Part shown: piece after piece, positions 42,715 through 55,079 of the stretch
How the letters are laid out: the number at the start of each line of letters is the position of its first letter
Numbering within the stretch: position 1 is the stretch's first letter
Source of the DNA: Nectonema munidae
Taxonomy: Eukaryota > Nematomorpha > Nectonematoida > Nectonematidae
Assembly (NCBI GenBank): GCA_030549495.1
Contig: JAUIRK010000857.1
Span: 1 to 64,000 of the forward strand
Direction of reading: 5' to 3'
DNA length: 64,000 nucleotides
Translations under genes and position numbers: made by a program
Notes under the pieces: model-generated
The model's database searches: none
What the model was told of the DNA's origin: nothing
What the model saw: the letters and a program-made list of their open reading frames with translations, nothing else

Positions 42715-45700
42715 TCAGCAAAAGATATCATTTTGGAATTCTTCGAACAAATTTCTCTTAGAAGATGCCGTCTTTTGTTTTTTAACAGGTGAGCCACCTA
42801 ATCCAATATCCTTATCAATATTAAACAGTTGAACATAATTTTTAGATGTTCTTGAATTGATATCAGGAGTAACTTGAATGACATCTTCATCTGAAAGGAA
42901 ATCAGCAATCGTAGTGGTCGAATAAGTGACAGATTCAGCAGTCTTCTTAGATGACACCCTTCAAAGTAAAGGAAATAACATAAACTTGAATTAAATAGAT
43001 AGACATACTGAGAAGTGCATGTTTCTTGATCAAAATTGTAAAGTTTAAGTCTCCATAACTTAATCAATTTATCCCAGGATCTCCTAGACAACTTTTTGAA
43101 TTTATTGGGGGTACGAGGATGATGAGATTTACGCGAATGCCTTAAGATGTATTAAAAGACAAAACAAAAATGGGCTACAATTTAAAACTTTATGAAAAGT
43201 ACTACCTGTTCACTTTTTTAATGTAATTTTGATAGGCTTTAGTTCTATATCCATAAATTATATTTCTCTCTTTTCTCAATAATGAATCAATGTTTTCATC
43301 TACTTTTTCCAATAAAAAACTTTAAAAAAAACAGGATTTTTTAATTAAGTTTAGTATGATTATAATAATTATTGTAATAAAAAATTACCATGTTTCTTCC
43401 TCGCTTTTAGAATATTTTTCGATCCTATTTTTATATCTTGAATTAAAAAAACATTAGATTAATAATTTTCGTTGAAAGAGGTGAAAATACCTTTCTAATT
43501 CTTCACTCAATTTCTGGCGAGCTTTTCTTTCATACGCCATGCGATCAGCCCAACTTTCAGAATCGAAAGAAGGCTCGCTAACTTTTTTTAAGACTTCAAC
43601 TTTTTTTAAACTGACTTCCGGCGAAGAACAAACACCACTGAATTTTTTGATTGTATCATTAGAAAATTGATATTGAGTAAAAAATACCTGTCATAGCCAT
43701 GTTCATCTTCAAAATATCTAAATTTTTGTATTTTATACAAGTAATTAATGGTACAAATATTATAAAATATATATTAGTGATGTGCCTATGAATAACATTG
43801 AGATCGGAGCCAATGTACCCGTTTTTTTAAAATCAGCATTGGTATCAAATTAGTTCATTACCAATATAGTAATAATTAATTTTAACATTTTTATGTCACC
43901 AATAGTAATAGAGAAAATACTTTGGATTGTTGAATTTGACAATCTAATTTAATTATAGAAAAATATACTAGTAGCAAATGTAGAACTTGACATCTAGGAA
44001 AAATAATACTTTCTTTTTAAATAGAATATTCAACGATTAAGGATGCATTAGACATGACAACAGAATATTTTAAATATATAGTATACACATTGTATGGGAA
44101 TTATTACACATTTAACCCTCAACCGTACACGCTACTCCAAAATGGAGTAATGCCTACTTGATCACTTAAAAAGTATAAGAATATCATTTTTAATTATAGT
44201 GAGAATTCATGAGCAATATACTACTGGCTTAGGGCTCTTATACTTTACTTTACATTTGAAACATCTGTTTTCATTTTCACATAATTTCTTCTTCACCATT
44301 CAACGTACACGCCACTCCATTTTGTAGTATAGCAGTTGCTTTTATTCACTGCACACTAGTTTATTTCAAACACATTTACCCCCTCAATCTTCTTTTGTAT
44401 TTACAATTATTTCTATTTTTTGATAATTTTACTGGTGTTTTATTATTCCTTGTGAATGGTAAAAAGTAAAAGAATTTCCTTTTTGTTGGCAAATGCCCTG
44501 TTATCTATAATGGAAGAGAGTGACCTCAGTGAAGATGAAAATAATAAAGATGAAGAATCTGAAACAAGTTTTTTAAATTCTTTTTCAGTAGAAGAAAAGT
44601 TAGATGATGAAGAAAGTTTGAATGAAGGGGAAATGGACATCTTTGTGGAACAAAATGGTGATGAAAATAACTATAAAGAATATGTTGAAAGTGATTCAGA
44701 AGATTCAAGTGATGTTTCAGAAAATGAACATGAGGAAAGTAACGAGTATAACCCGGATCATAAAGATTTTTCGAACAATAATGTCTTTTGTGGTGATATA
44801 GTTTATTCTAAAGATCCACCTGTAGTTAGATCTTTCTCGAGGAATATTTTGAAGGAATTACCCCGACCCATTTTTCCCCGAATGATGAACTAAGTGCTTT
44901 TTTACTGTTTTATAATGATGACATGTTTTTGACGATTCAAAGATTTACGAATCGAAAAGTAAAAGACACCTTGAAAGATTATCTTCATCAAAAGTCTAAA
45001 GCATCATACCCAACATTCATGAAACAATTTTCAATTGATGAATTGAAAGCATGTTATGCTATACTTATTAGAAGTGGTATGGACCGTGACAACATGTCTC
45101 TGCTTCAAGATTTGTGGTCACCTCATGATAGTAAGCCTTTTTATAGAGCAACCATCGGCTATCAAAGATTTAAATTTTTCCTCCGATGTCTAAGATTTGA
45201 TAATTATAGAAGTCGAGAAGAAAGAAAAAAGATAGATAAATTAGCGGCAATAAGAGAGATTTGGAGCATGTTTCAAAGAAATTTATTGCGATGTGTGGTA
45301 CCAGAAAGTACTCTTACTGTGGACGAACAGCTTTATGGCTACAGAGGTCAAATTCCGGGAAGAACTTTCATTCCAAATAAGCCTAGGAAATATGGAATTA
45401 AAATTTTCTGGTGCTGCGAAGCGACAACAGGTTATGCTCTAACATCCAAAATTTATTGTGGCAAAAATGAAAATGGCTTGAGGAACAAAATTTTTTCCCA
45501 AGAAGTTGTTTTAGAGCTAACCAAGCCTTTCTCGAATACAGGTAAAGATATCGTTACTGATCGATATTTTACCTCTCATAATCTTGCAAAAGAACTTTTG
45601 AAACAAGATCTTACCTTGTTAGGCACCATCAACAAATGTAGAAAAGAAGTGCCGTTACTCATGAAGTCAGCAAAGAAAAAGTCCGTATTTTCCACTTTTC

Positions 45701-47486
45701 CTTTATATGATAATGACAACAAGATAACTTTGTGCAAATACATCCCGAAAAAAACAAAAATGTCATAATGCTTACTTCTTCGCATTTTACCATTGATATA
45801 TCGTCTAGAAGTGATAGAAAGCCGTTTGTTATTTTGGATTATAACAAAGGCAAATGCGGAGTTGATTTGATGGACTCAATCATCGAGGAATTTAGCACGC
45901 GAAGAAAAACAAACCGATGGCCCATGCTTATCAACTACAATATGATCGATGTTTCATGGAGCAATTCTTACATTTCATTGAAAAAAGTGCTTATAGAAAA
46001 AGTAGGAAAGAGTTTTTGAGAAACCTTTCTTTCAATTTAGCATTTCCTTTTTCTTCTTTGAGAATTAACAATCAATCTCTCTCGGTATCCATAAAAGAAG
46101 CTGCCTTAAATGTTGGGTACTTCAAAGCACCTGTCGATGGAAAAAAAAAGAAAACCCGTTTTTCAAGACCTCGTAAGTATTGTAAGAAGAACTGCAGAAG
46201 TAGTTGCTTTTGCTGTGGAATTTCAATTTGTCCAGAACACCGTATTCAAGTAAAAGAAGAATTTTGCTTATTTTGTAAAAAAAAACATAGTTTATATATA
46301 CTTATCTTAAATAAACTTGTTTAGTTCTTTTAAAATTAAAAATAAACTTTTTTAAAATACATGAAATTTATATATTACTATATATAAATTGATAGCAGTC
46401 CCCGTTTGCCTGGTTTAAAGTATATGTCTCCTATACCACAAAATGGAGTAGCGTGTACAAGTGAGGTGTTTTATTTTGCTGTACGGTTGAGGGTTAAAAA
46501 AGGCTCAACTCCTATACTGAATCCAAATCAATAACTGCAAGAAATAAAACTATAATAGTCTAAAAGGGTTATTTTCAATGGTTCTCATTTGAAACAGATA
46601 TAAAAAGGTTTTAGTGTATTATTATTACAATTGATTTTGCTAGTTTGTGAACTAAACACTTTTTGTTGCAAATAATTAATTAAAAAATACTTGATTTATA
46701 TATTTTTTTTATATAAAAAACGAGTTAATTAAATTAATCATTTAAAAAAGTGATTGGTATGGAATTTAACTGTTACAAACTACCAATTAATTATCATCAG
46801 GGTCGAATTTACCCGCATTAGGACTAGTGGGGATTCTAAGTTTTTAAAAGTAAGGGAGCTGTGCCAGGGCCAATATTTTGTTAGAAAACACATAAATTTT
46901 ATTAACACAAAAATCCTCTGCTAACTTCAGATATAGCTCGGTTATTTTGTTTTTTTTAGAAACATTGAAATTTTTGTAAGGGTTTTTCAATCTCAATTTT
47001 TTATTCGAAATTAAATGGGTAAATATAGAATAGTTTTTTGTTTAATTTATCCTTTTACAAGTTGTATTCTACATAGCTATGGTGAAATAAAATTGAAATT
47101 CACAATAAATTCATTTAAAAAGTCAAAAAATATTTAAGAGAGAGATATTGTATTGAAAATAAAAAAAAAATCCCAAGTTTTTGATATTTTTAAAAAAACC
47201 TGTTTATATAAAGTGGGGGGAACATGGGGGTCAGTAAAAAGATTATCTTAGCCCTCTCTGGCCCCTTTAAATTCGCCACTGATATCAACTGGGTTACCGT
47301 ACGATTTTACATAACGAACTATGTGTGAGTTTATTGAAATGACGAACATCAGTGCTGAAATCAACAATAATTGAAGAAATCTTCAGCCATTAAATTTATG
47401 TAAAACACTTATGGATTAAATGAACAATATTCATAATACCTCTTTCTAAAATCAGAGTTTTTTTTAAGCTTTTGTTGTGAGGACAT
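42715..47486 (-). CDS. SLBP: Histone RNA hairpin-binding protein (stem-loop-binding protein)
   Basis: Seven coding exons join in frame to 253 residues: 47486-47440, 43717-43688, 43637-43491, 43436-43389, 43319-43206, 43140-43009, 42958-42715; all boundaries are GT/AG. SLBP binds the 3' stem-loop of replication histone mRNAs and directs their processing and translation. The RNA-binding domain spans about residues 98-167: [67 protein letters not shown]. The TPNK threonine (139) and SRRSWD (147-152) are kept. The usual Tyr before SRRSWD is Leu, and the loop before TPNK is one residue short. The C-terminal half is Ser/Thr/Asp-rich with a basic KKQKT patch. ATG at 47486 was chosen as the first Met in frame; an upstream exon is possible. 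Confidence 0.85.
44116..46493 (+). mobile_element. piggyBac transposon with both ends and TTAA
   Basis: TTAA at 44112-44115 and 46494-46497 flank inverted ends CCCTCAACCGTACA. Just inside both ends is the word GTACACGCTACTCC or its complement, and the palindrome TACTCCAAAATGGAGTA or parts of it. A third related word (CGTACACGCCACTCC) lies at about 44305. It encodes one transposase on the + strand, opposite to the host SLBP gene. 2,378 bp. Confidence 0.95.
44456..46324 (+). pseudogene. piggyBac transposase with three frameshifts
   Basis: ATG at 44456; the first 120 residues are acidic ([14 protein letters not shown]), as usual for the family. After a frameshift near 44870 comes the core: [38 protein letters not shown] (first Asp), [13 protein letters not shown] (second Asp). 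A second shift near 45750 precedes [20 protein letters not shown], then MDS (third Asp). A third shift near 45980 precedes [13 protein letters not shown]. The C-terminus is a cysteine-rich domain [17 protein letters not shown] and CLFCKKK. All DDD residues are present but the frame is broken. Confidence 0.9.
46798..47281. mobile_element. hAT MITE in SLBP intron 1
   Basis: Ends CAGGGTCGAATTTA and the complement of CAGTGGCGAATTTA (12 of 14), with a GGGG-rich block near the right end. The flanks 'attatcat' and 'atatcaac' are at best an imperfect duplication. No coding. Confidence 0.65.
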
Positions 47487-48820
47487 ATCATTTTCAGTTC
47501 TGTTGAACCTTTCAAACACCCTTTTTTTTAATTTTTCAAAATTTACTTATTTAAAAGAAACATTATTTATTCAAAATAAAATTATATTAAAAAGAATTAG
47601 AAACAAATTTATCTGAAAAATAAGTTTCAGTACATTTTTTTAGATATTGGTTAATTTTATTTGTCACTAATAATAATAAATGAAAAAACTGGTTGAATTT
47701 AATAGCTAACAACTATAATTTTAAATAAAAAATATATTTTTTTTTCGAAAAATTGTGTTTGTTCAATGCATTTTAACTATAAGATTTTGACTTAAATTTT
47801 AAAACGAGGTATTTATCGACCTTATTCTTATATGCTTAATATAATTTAATTTCAAAATAAAAAATAAACTTTTTAAGTAAAGAAATGTCAAAATATACTA
47901 TAGCTCAAATTATGAGCCAACAATAAAGAAAATAAACACTACCGTGTCAGAATTATTTTTCTCATTCAGCAAAGAACATACAAAAAATATCATAATTTGA
48001 TTTTAAATGTTTGGCTAACCTGTTACTTAAAATCTCAAAAGCTAAATACTAGTTACAAGCAGATAAACTTTATAAAATTAGGAATCATAATACGCCTCTT
48101 ATAAATTGATAGATACATTAGAAATATAAAAAATTACTCTAAATTTTTTCTCTTAAGGGAATTTTTATTTACAGAAAATTGCGAACATTGTCTTTTCATT
48201 TTGATGGCGCTAAAATAAAAGTGTTTGGATCAGAAAAAATAAATTAAAAATTAAAAAATTTATAAATAATTTTTAAAATATTTCTATTATCCCGATTAAA
48301 AACGGATAAAAGTTTTGATCTCTTTTTCTATCGAGTCTTAAATTTTATAAAGAAAGATAAAACTTTCATTAATGCTAAATAAAGGCGCGGGGAGTGTTTT
48401 GATTGAAAGTTTTTTGAAAAGAGTTTAATTTTTGAGTAAAATTTGAAAATTATCTATTTTACTTTCGTTAGTTTACTTCAGATAAATTAATAACAAAAAA
48501 ATAGGTTTGAAAATTAATAAATGCCTTTACTCTCTCTGTTATTTTATGATAAATTCAAGAAACAAGTAATGAAATAAAAAAAATGAAAGAAAGGGTATCA
48601 TCAGGAGCTGAAGAAATCTCGATGAAATAATAAAGCTTACTTTTCTTCCTCCAGTGATAGAGCAATTATTATGAATATATATATATAGAATGCCAACTTT
48701 TGCAAAAATTTTGATTTATGTAAATAAATAAAATTCTTCTTTTTCTTCTATCTCACTTCACTGTTATGTTCATACTTTGCTACCACTAGTTACAATACTG
48801 AAATATATAATTGATCCAAC
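47487..48820. other. Region upstream of SLBP, no gene recognised
   Basis: AT-rich. It should contain the SLBP promoter and perhaps a 5' UTR exon, but no clear TATA/Inr pair or donor that fits the reading frame was found. Confidence 0.4.
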
Positions 48821-48915
48821 GGTAGGTAGGAGATATTCAAGCACTTTCCAAAGTATTGATATGCGAAATAGAAATTTGCATAGAAGAATAGAAGTTTGCG
48901 TCAATTGCTAACTTG
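48821..48915 (-). mobile_element. Severely 5'-truncated I-like LINE (or SINE) 3' end
   Basis: GGTAGGTAGG followed by agatattcAAGCACTTTCCAA and GATATGCG matches the 3' terminus of the LINE copies. Inner limits are unclear because homology fades after about 90 bp. Confidence 0.65.
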
Positions 48916-49432
48916 GGGCTTAGTAAAGATGGGAAAGTGGGTTTATGATCTAAAATAGAAGTAAGAAAGTTTATGTGAGGTGAAAAGTATGATGTAATTT
49001 TCTTGTGTATGGTTATGCATATATTTGGATGGTGGAGATATTTGCCTAAAATGGGTATGTTATAATTGTCAGAAATTTAAATTTTCCTTGTTTAAAATTC
49101 TAGACAAATAAAATGGCCAAGTAAATAAATCGCATTGCTTAGCTTGTTGTGATTCTGGCATTATAAATGATGAAAAAATTATTCAGCCTTTATTGATTTG
49201 TTAAAAGTAATAAATGATTTGAAAATACAGGTAGGTAGGTAGACAGGTAGGTAGATTTCAAAGCACTTTCCAGCGTGAGCTGATATGCTGGCGTAAGCTT
49301 GAGAGTTGGTTAAAGAGGATGCAGATGTTGGTAGAGATAGGTTATTCTAAAAATAGAAGAGAAAAGCAGATTAGTTTGTTATAGGGTTATCAACGGTGGT
49401 GAGAGTTGTTTCAATGGTGTCAATGAGGGTTG

Positions 49433-52400
49433 CTAGGATTTTAGTAGTGTTGGGTGTAACAGAAGTTCTGAGAGTGATGTTGGAGATCTATTAAGTAAAG
49501 AAAGGCAGCGAAATAAGAGATCTTGGCGATGATAAGAGAAGATTTGACATGTGAAGATGAGGTGGTATGGCGTTTCTATTGTGTCGCATCCGAAACGACA
49601 GTATGGATTTTCGCTTACTTTAATTCGGAAGAGATATGCTTTGCATGGGCAGTGGCCTGATAGCCAAGGAATGGTTGAACGAGGTGGTGTAAATTTTTTG
49701 TTTTTGAATGTTGTGTGAATTGTGCTGATGTGTGGTAAAGAGGAGATTAGTGCATTTTGAGATGAAGATATGGACATCTGCCATTCTTCTAGAGAGGATA
49801 AGTGAATGTGTGTTAGAAAAGTTTTGAGAGGTTGGGAGTTGAGAGGGATGTGGGAGGTTAGGTGTAAGTTTGAGGTTAAGTAGTCTACGAGGGAGTTTTC
49901 TGGTATGTTTAGGTGAGCAGGGTACCAACATAGGTGTATGTGGAAATGTTTTGTAAGATTGACTATGGAGGAGGCGAGTTGAAAGGAGGGAAAAGGGATG
50001 TTGTGTGATAGAGAGAGATCGTGTATTATGTTTTGTGCATCGGTATAAAAATGAATGGTAGTAAAGTGGGGAAGGAGGTGGTTAATGTTGTTAGTGATCG
50101 TAGTGCAAGCGTGTAAAAGGCTAAAGATCTCGCATTCGAAGATTGAGAGTAGAGGATTTAATCGGGAGCGATGGGTGTAAAAGGGGCTAGTGGAAGAGCC
50201 TTTGAAGAAGGCGTAAGCAAAGGAGGTACTTAGGGACTTCTTTGATGCGTCTGTGAAGATGCGTAGGGAGGTTGATGAAGAGGTAGAGCGAAGGTATGAA
50301 ATTGATTGTTTTGCAAAAAATTTGTTTTTGCATATAGATGTTTTGAACGGATTTTGTGCAGATGGATGAGTTAAAAGAGATGGGTGTTTCGAGGAATGAA
50401 CTAGGTAGTTAGCAATATTTGGTGCGTATTTTGCTAATAGATGTGAGTAGAAAGAATAGGATGGAGTATTGTGGTGGGGTGTGATCGGATGAAATGGGGG
50501 AATTAAGTTGTTGTATGTCAAGATAAAGCGCTTAATAATAGTTTTTTAAGTTGAAGTTGTAATGGTAGGGTGTTAGTTAGAATTTCTAGGCATTGTGTGG
50601 AAGTAGTACGATATGCGTTGGTGATGCAAAGTAGGCAGAGACCGTGTATCTTGTTAAGAAAATGTATGGTTATGGGGTGTTTTAAGGAGATGCCCAAGGA
50701 AAGAATTCCGTATTGAATTACTGGTAGGATTAAGGATGAGTATATGTATTTGGTGTATTTGGGACGGAGGCCCCATTTATAAGAGATAGCGCTTTTAAGT
50801 GAAAAAAGTGTGACTGAGAGTTTTTGGTATATTTTTTTAAAGTGTATTGAAAATTTTAGGTTGGACTGATAGTTTAGTCCTAGATATTTGATAGTCTTTG
50901 ATGCAGTTATAGAAGTAGAGGTATTTAAATTAAGGGGTAAATGTTCTATGCGTCTGCGTGTGAAGTGAATGAGGTTGGTTTTGCTGGAGTTAAAGAATAT
51001 CTTATGTGTGTTTGCTCTTTCTTGTAGCCTTAGTAGAAATGAAGAGGATTTGGTGAGGTTTTCTTGTTGAGAGTTACTGGTGAAGGTGAATAATATGTCG
51101 TCTGAAAAACATTGGGAGAAATCAGTGTTGGTGTAGATTAGATCGAGAAGCGGGTCTATGAGAACTAGCCAGAGGATATCAGAAAGACATCCTCCTTGGG
51201 GAGTCGAGAGTGTTAGCTTATGGATACAAAGGGAAGCGCGATGTCGAAAAATGAGACAGCGGTTTGAAAGGTATGAGCTTATAAATTTGATGATGTAAGG
51301 AGGAAATGATTTGTGTGCAAGGTTAGTGATGATGGCAGGATGCCAGGCTGAGTTGAAAGCGTTGTTTATGTCTAAGAAGATTGTAGAAGAAATTTTCTGA
51401 GTAGAAAGGGAAGAGTCAAGGTAGGTGGTTAGACGAGATAGAGCTGTTTCCGTATTTTTGTTGGGAAGGTATGCAAATTGCGTGTGATGAATGAGGTTAC
51501 GGGGTAGGATGTAGTGGACTAGACGTTTGCGAATGATATTTTCGAAAAGTTTGCCTAGTATGGGTAGTAGAGTGATTGGTCGCCAATTTTGAATGAGGCT
51601 TGAATCTTTATTGGGTTTAGTAATGAGTATTAGTTTGCCGATTTTCCAAACGTTGGGGAAATGTGATTGAGTAAGGCATGCATTGAAAATAAGGAGTAAA
51701 TGTTTGTTTAGAATGTGTATTGATTTTTTAATATGTTTGGGTGAGATATCGTCGAAGCTAGATGAAGCATTTGTTTTAAGAGAGTTTACTGCTATGTTTA
51801 ATTCATTTAGTGTGATTGGAGGAAAAGTAGGGTTTGGGATGGAGTGAATGATGTTTTTAGAGTGTTCTCGAATTGTGTGGTGAAAGGGGAAATCAGAAGA
51901 GGGAGAGTCGGGGGGAAAGATTGTCGATAGAAATGGAGGGTTGTAGTGTGTTGTATGATCGGATTAGCAGGGAAGTAATGTTTCGGGGAGAATATAAGGT
52001 TTTTTCTTTTTAGTTAGCCTATTGATGATGTTCCATGGGTTGTTTGAGTGTTGGCTGGTGAATTTTACCCATGAGTTCTTTTTAGTTTGAAGTATTGCCT
52101 GTTTGTATTTTTTTTTAACAGTAGAATGGATGGAGATGATTAAGGGGGTAGGAGATTTTCGTAGGGTTTTGATAATGCGTTTCAGATTGTTTTTTAATGC
52201 AGTCAACTCTGGTGTCCAGAAATAGGCATGTTTTCTTTTAGGAAATGGGTTGATAAGAGTGGAGGATAAGATGGAATGTGAGACATGATCATTGAGAGAT
52301 AGTGCCGCTTTATCGATGTAAGTGGGAGAGGAGAGGGATGTTAATGTTGGGAGTGAGTTGTTGAGAATGTTGAGATATGTGAGCCAGTGAGTGGTGTTCT

Positions 52401-53104
52401 TTTTTATGGTGTTGTTATAGTTTTTGATGGTTGTAGTGTTTATGTGAAGTTGAAATGTTATGAAGGAGTGATCTGAAGCTGATGGGATGTCCGAGATTGA
52501 CCAATTAGATATTAGATTGAGAGTATTTGAAGTGGTTATTGTGAGGTCAATGTGAGAGGTGTATTGTTCGTTGTTACAAGAGCGTTGGTATCTAGGGTTT
52601 TTAGATTTATTAGCGAGATATAGGTTGTTCGAGCATAAGAAATTGATGACTTGTTGTCCTCGTGGATTTTCTTTGTGGTCCTAGATGTGTGATCGAGCGT
52701 TGAAATCGGTTGAGATAATTAAATGATATGTAGACGGGAGTGTGGATGTTGCAAGTGTTAGTGATTGGGAGAAATCAGAGGGGATGGCTATTGGGTGTGA
52801 GGGAGGAGAGTAAAGGGTTGTGAAAAGAAGAGGGTGAGGTTTGGTGTGAACAAGAACAAAGTAAAAATTGTTGGAAGAGAATCGTGGTAATGGTGTGTGG
52901 GAACGGTTATTTTATGAAGATGCATGCTGAATAACAGGATAAAGGTGACGTATGATATAGTAAATAATTTGGTATATTAGAAGAGAGGTTTGGATATGGT
53001 TCGTTAATAGATATAACATCAAAGAAGTTTGAAATTAGAATGTTATATAGGTTTGTCCAAGTTGCATTAGAGTGGTTGAGGTTAATGTTGAGAAAATTTA
53101 GCAT
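49433..53104 (-). pseudogene. LINE copy 3 ORF2 (EN, RT, RNase H, Cys/His end)
   Basis: It starts MLNFLNINLNHSNATWTNL. Endonuclease pieces FNARSHI (then a stop) and DIPSASDHSFITFQL lie at 52.45-52.75 kb. RT: TPQGGCLSDILWLVLIDPLL and CFSDDILFTFT (box C as SDD). The open frame 50521-49433 holds RNase H (LRIFTDASKK, FECEIFSLLHA, IHFYTDAQNI, WYPAHLNIPENSLVD) and WLSGHCPCKAYLFRI, CRFGCDTIETPYHLIFTC. The N-terminal half has several lesions. Confidence 0.8.
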
Positions 53105-53106
53105 AA

Positions 53107-54160
53107 AAATTTGCTTATTAGAAGGTTGTATTGATTTTGGATGTGTTGTGCGTGTTTAATTTGGAATTCGCAATGTTTGGATGTAGCGTTGTGGTGATTG
53201 TGGCAATTAAAGCATGAGAGTTTTGTGGAATTATTTTTGAAGATGCATTCCGATATAGAGTTGCCTCGATTTCCGCAGTGATCGCAATTTGGTGATGAAG
53301 CTTTGCATTTGTTCGTGAGGTGATTGTGTTTTAGACATTTCTGGCATTGGCGATGTAATGGTTTTGCTAAGGTTAGAGTGAGAATCTGATGGTCAACTAT
53401 GAGTATAGGAGATTTAAGTAGGTGATTAAAAATATTAGGGTTGCTAGGTTCTAATATAGCACTATAAGAGAAGGTTCCTGTGTTACCAGCTTGGCGTACT
53501 GTATTAAGGGTGCCAATATCTGTTAGGTTTAAGTTTTCATTAGCAATGGTTGCAGAGAGAGAAGAAAGTGGTGTGGTTAAGTAGGAAACGGGGTTTGAGG
53601 ATAGGTAAATCTTCGGATTTAATTCCGTTATTGTGAAGTGTTTGATGTGCTAGTGCTTTTTCTTCAGGTTTTGAAAATTGGAAATAAATAGTGCCACTAT
53701 TTGAGGACCGTGTATTAGAGATGGTAAGTGTATTTTTATTAGTTTCTAAGTTTTTGACTATTTTTTGTCGGAAGGCAGCTTTCTCGGCTTTAGAGTCAGA
53801 GGGAGTAGGGGGGACAATTTTTAGAGTAAGCTCGCTATTTAGGAATGACTTGGACTTAGGTGGAGAGGGTTTTTGTCTAACCTGAATGTTGTTGGATAAG
53901 CTGGGTGTGGTTATTGAGGAGACTTGTGCGTATGTAGATAATGAGGGGCATGGTTGAGTATGTGGGTGGTGAGTATGAGAGAGTTGTTCAATTTTGTTGG
54001 AGTGTGCAAGAGTTACTTCATATTTTAGATTATTAAGGAGGGTAAGGTCTTCTGCATTTAAAGAGGAATTTGCTATAAATTCATTAAAGAGATTCGCTAT
54101 TAATTGGGTAGAGGTTAGGTTAGGGGTATCGTCGTGACGTGCACGTTTTGGGTTAGACAT
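53107..54160 (-). pseudogene. LINE copy 3 ORF1
   Basis: The first 206 residues are open (MSNPKRARHDDTPNLTSTQ; later ISNTRSSNSGTIYFQFSKPE and NNGIKSEDLPILKPRFL). After frameshifting, the end carries three knuckles: CQKCLKHNHLTNKC, CDHCGNRGNSISEC, CFNCHNHHNATSKHC. The last codons TGC TAA overlap the ORF2 ATG (ATGCTAA). Confidence 0.75.
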
Positions 54161-54299
54161 GTGAAATAAGTGTGAGAGAGTGATATGGTATAAAGATAAA
54201 AATTTTAACTCAAATCAATAAGGGTATAATTAATAAAAGGTCCTGTTTGTAGATATTTCTCTAGGAGTAAGTAATATTCGCCATTTTTAAAGAAAAAGA

Positions 54300-54920
54300 T
54301 AAAAAAAAGTTTTCAGGCTACGTTTCCCGGATAATATTAATCTAATAAAAGCAGAAAGCGTACTAAAAGAAGATGAGAATCTAAAAACAGTACGAACAAA
54401 AGTATTATTACCTAAAAAATTTTTATGTATTCTTAGGAAGTTGAAAACAGCTTACTAACTAAATTAATACTGAGTAAAAATGAGGCTATATAAAATATGG
54501 TTGATCAAGGCAAAGTTTTTGAAGTTCTTTTTTCCAAAGACATTAAAAACGAAAAAAAATTACAGTACTCAAATTTGTTCCAGAAATATTTTCTTTTTTA
54601 AAAAGAATGATTTTACATTTTTCGTAATGATGCAGGCTATTAAATGTCGATCTTCCTTCTCCCACATGCAGTGTAGAAATTGTCTTCTTTTTGGACACAC
54701 CACCTCTAAATGTAAAAAAGAAGCAATCTGTAGGTTTTGTCTTCACCACATAAATCGAATGTTTGTTCAATTAAAGATGATATTACAGAATATAATTGTC
54801 ATACCTGCATAAAAAATGGCAAAGATTTAATTAATCACTCTTCAATCAGTTTTACATGCCCCTATGTTATGAAAGAACTACTACATGTTAAAAGCACTAC
54901 TCAAACATATGACTAACGAA
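54300..54920 (+). pseudogene. Jockey-like LINE ORF1 fragment
   Basis: INLIKAESVLKEDENLKTV in one frame, then at 54630-54750 the knuckle CRNCLLFGHTTSKC followed by CRFC, and CHTCIKNGKDLINHSS in another. The order is that of a jockey ORF1 C-terminal half. Broken, with no ends found. Confidence 0.5.
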
Positions 54921-55079
54921 GGTAAAACTTTTTTTTTCAAAATGACTTATTTTTTGATACTAATAGTAAACTAAAAAGTTTACAGAAGGTTTATTTAAAT
55001 TCTAAACTTCTTTCAACACCCAATCTCTAAATAATAAATTTAATGAACTTGTAATTTTTTTGGAAAAATTGTTTGTTAC

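Larger units (their letters stand above)
43718..47439 (-). other. SLBP intron 1, invaded by transposons
   Basis: It runs from GTATTA at 47439 to AAATTTAG at 43718, about 3.7 kb, while the other introns are 50 to 112 bp where measured (for example 43638-43687, 50 bp). It holds the piggyBac at 44116-46493 and the hAT MITE at 46798-47281, which together make up three quarters of its length. Confidence 0.75.
49230..54200 (-). mobile_element. I-like LINE, copy 3 (related subfamily)
   Basis: Same plan as copies 1 and 2 but clearly diverged. ORF1 starts at 54160 and ORF2 at 53104. The tail GTAGGTAGGTAGACAGGTAG (+ strand, 49231-49250) is followed by ATTTCAAAGCACTTTCC. It is nearly full length. Several stops and frameshifts separate the pieces. 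RNase H with the C-terminal domain is intact over 362 codons. Confidence 0.88.

Noticed and set aside
48190-48240. Possible SLBP upstream coding exon (ATGAAAAGACAATG..., donor CT|GTAAAT) with a TTTAGCGCC word that recalls an E2F site
   Set aside because: Joining it to the 47.5-kb exon through the available AG sites gives an early stop, and the E2F resemblance is too weak alone.
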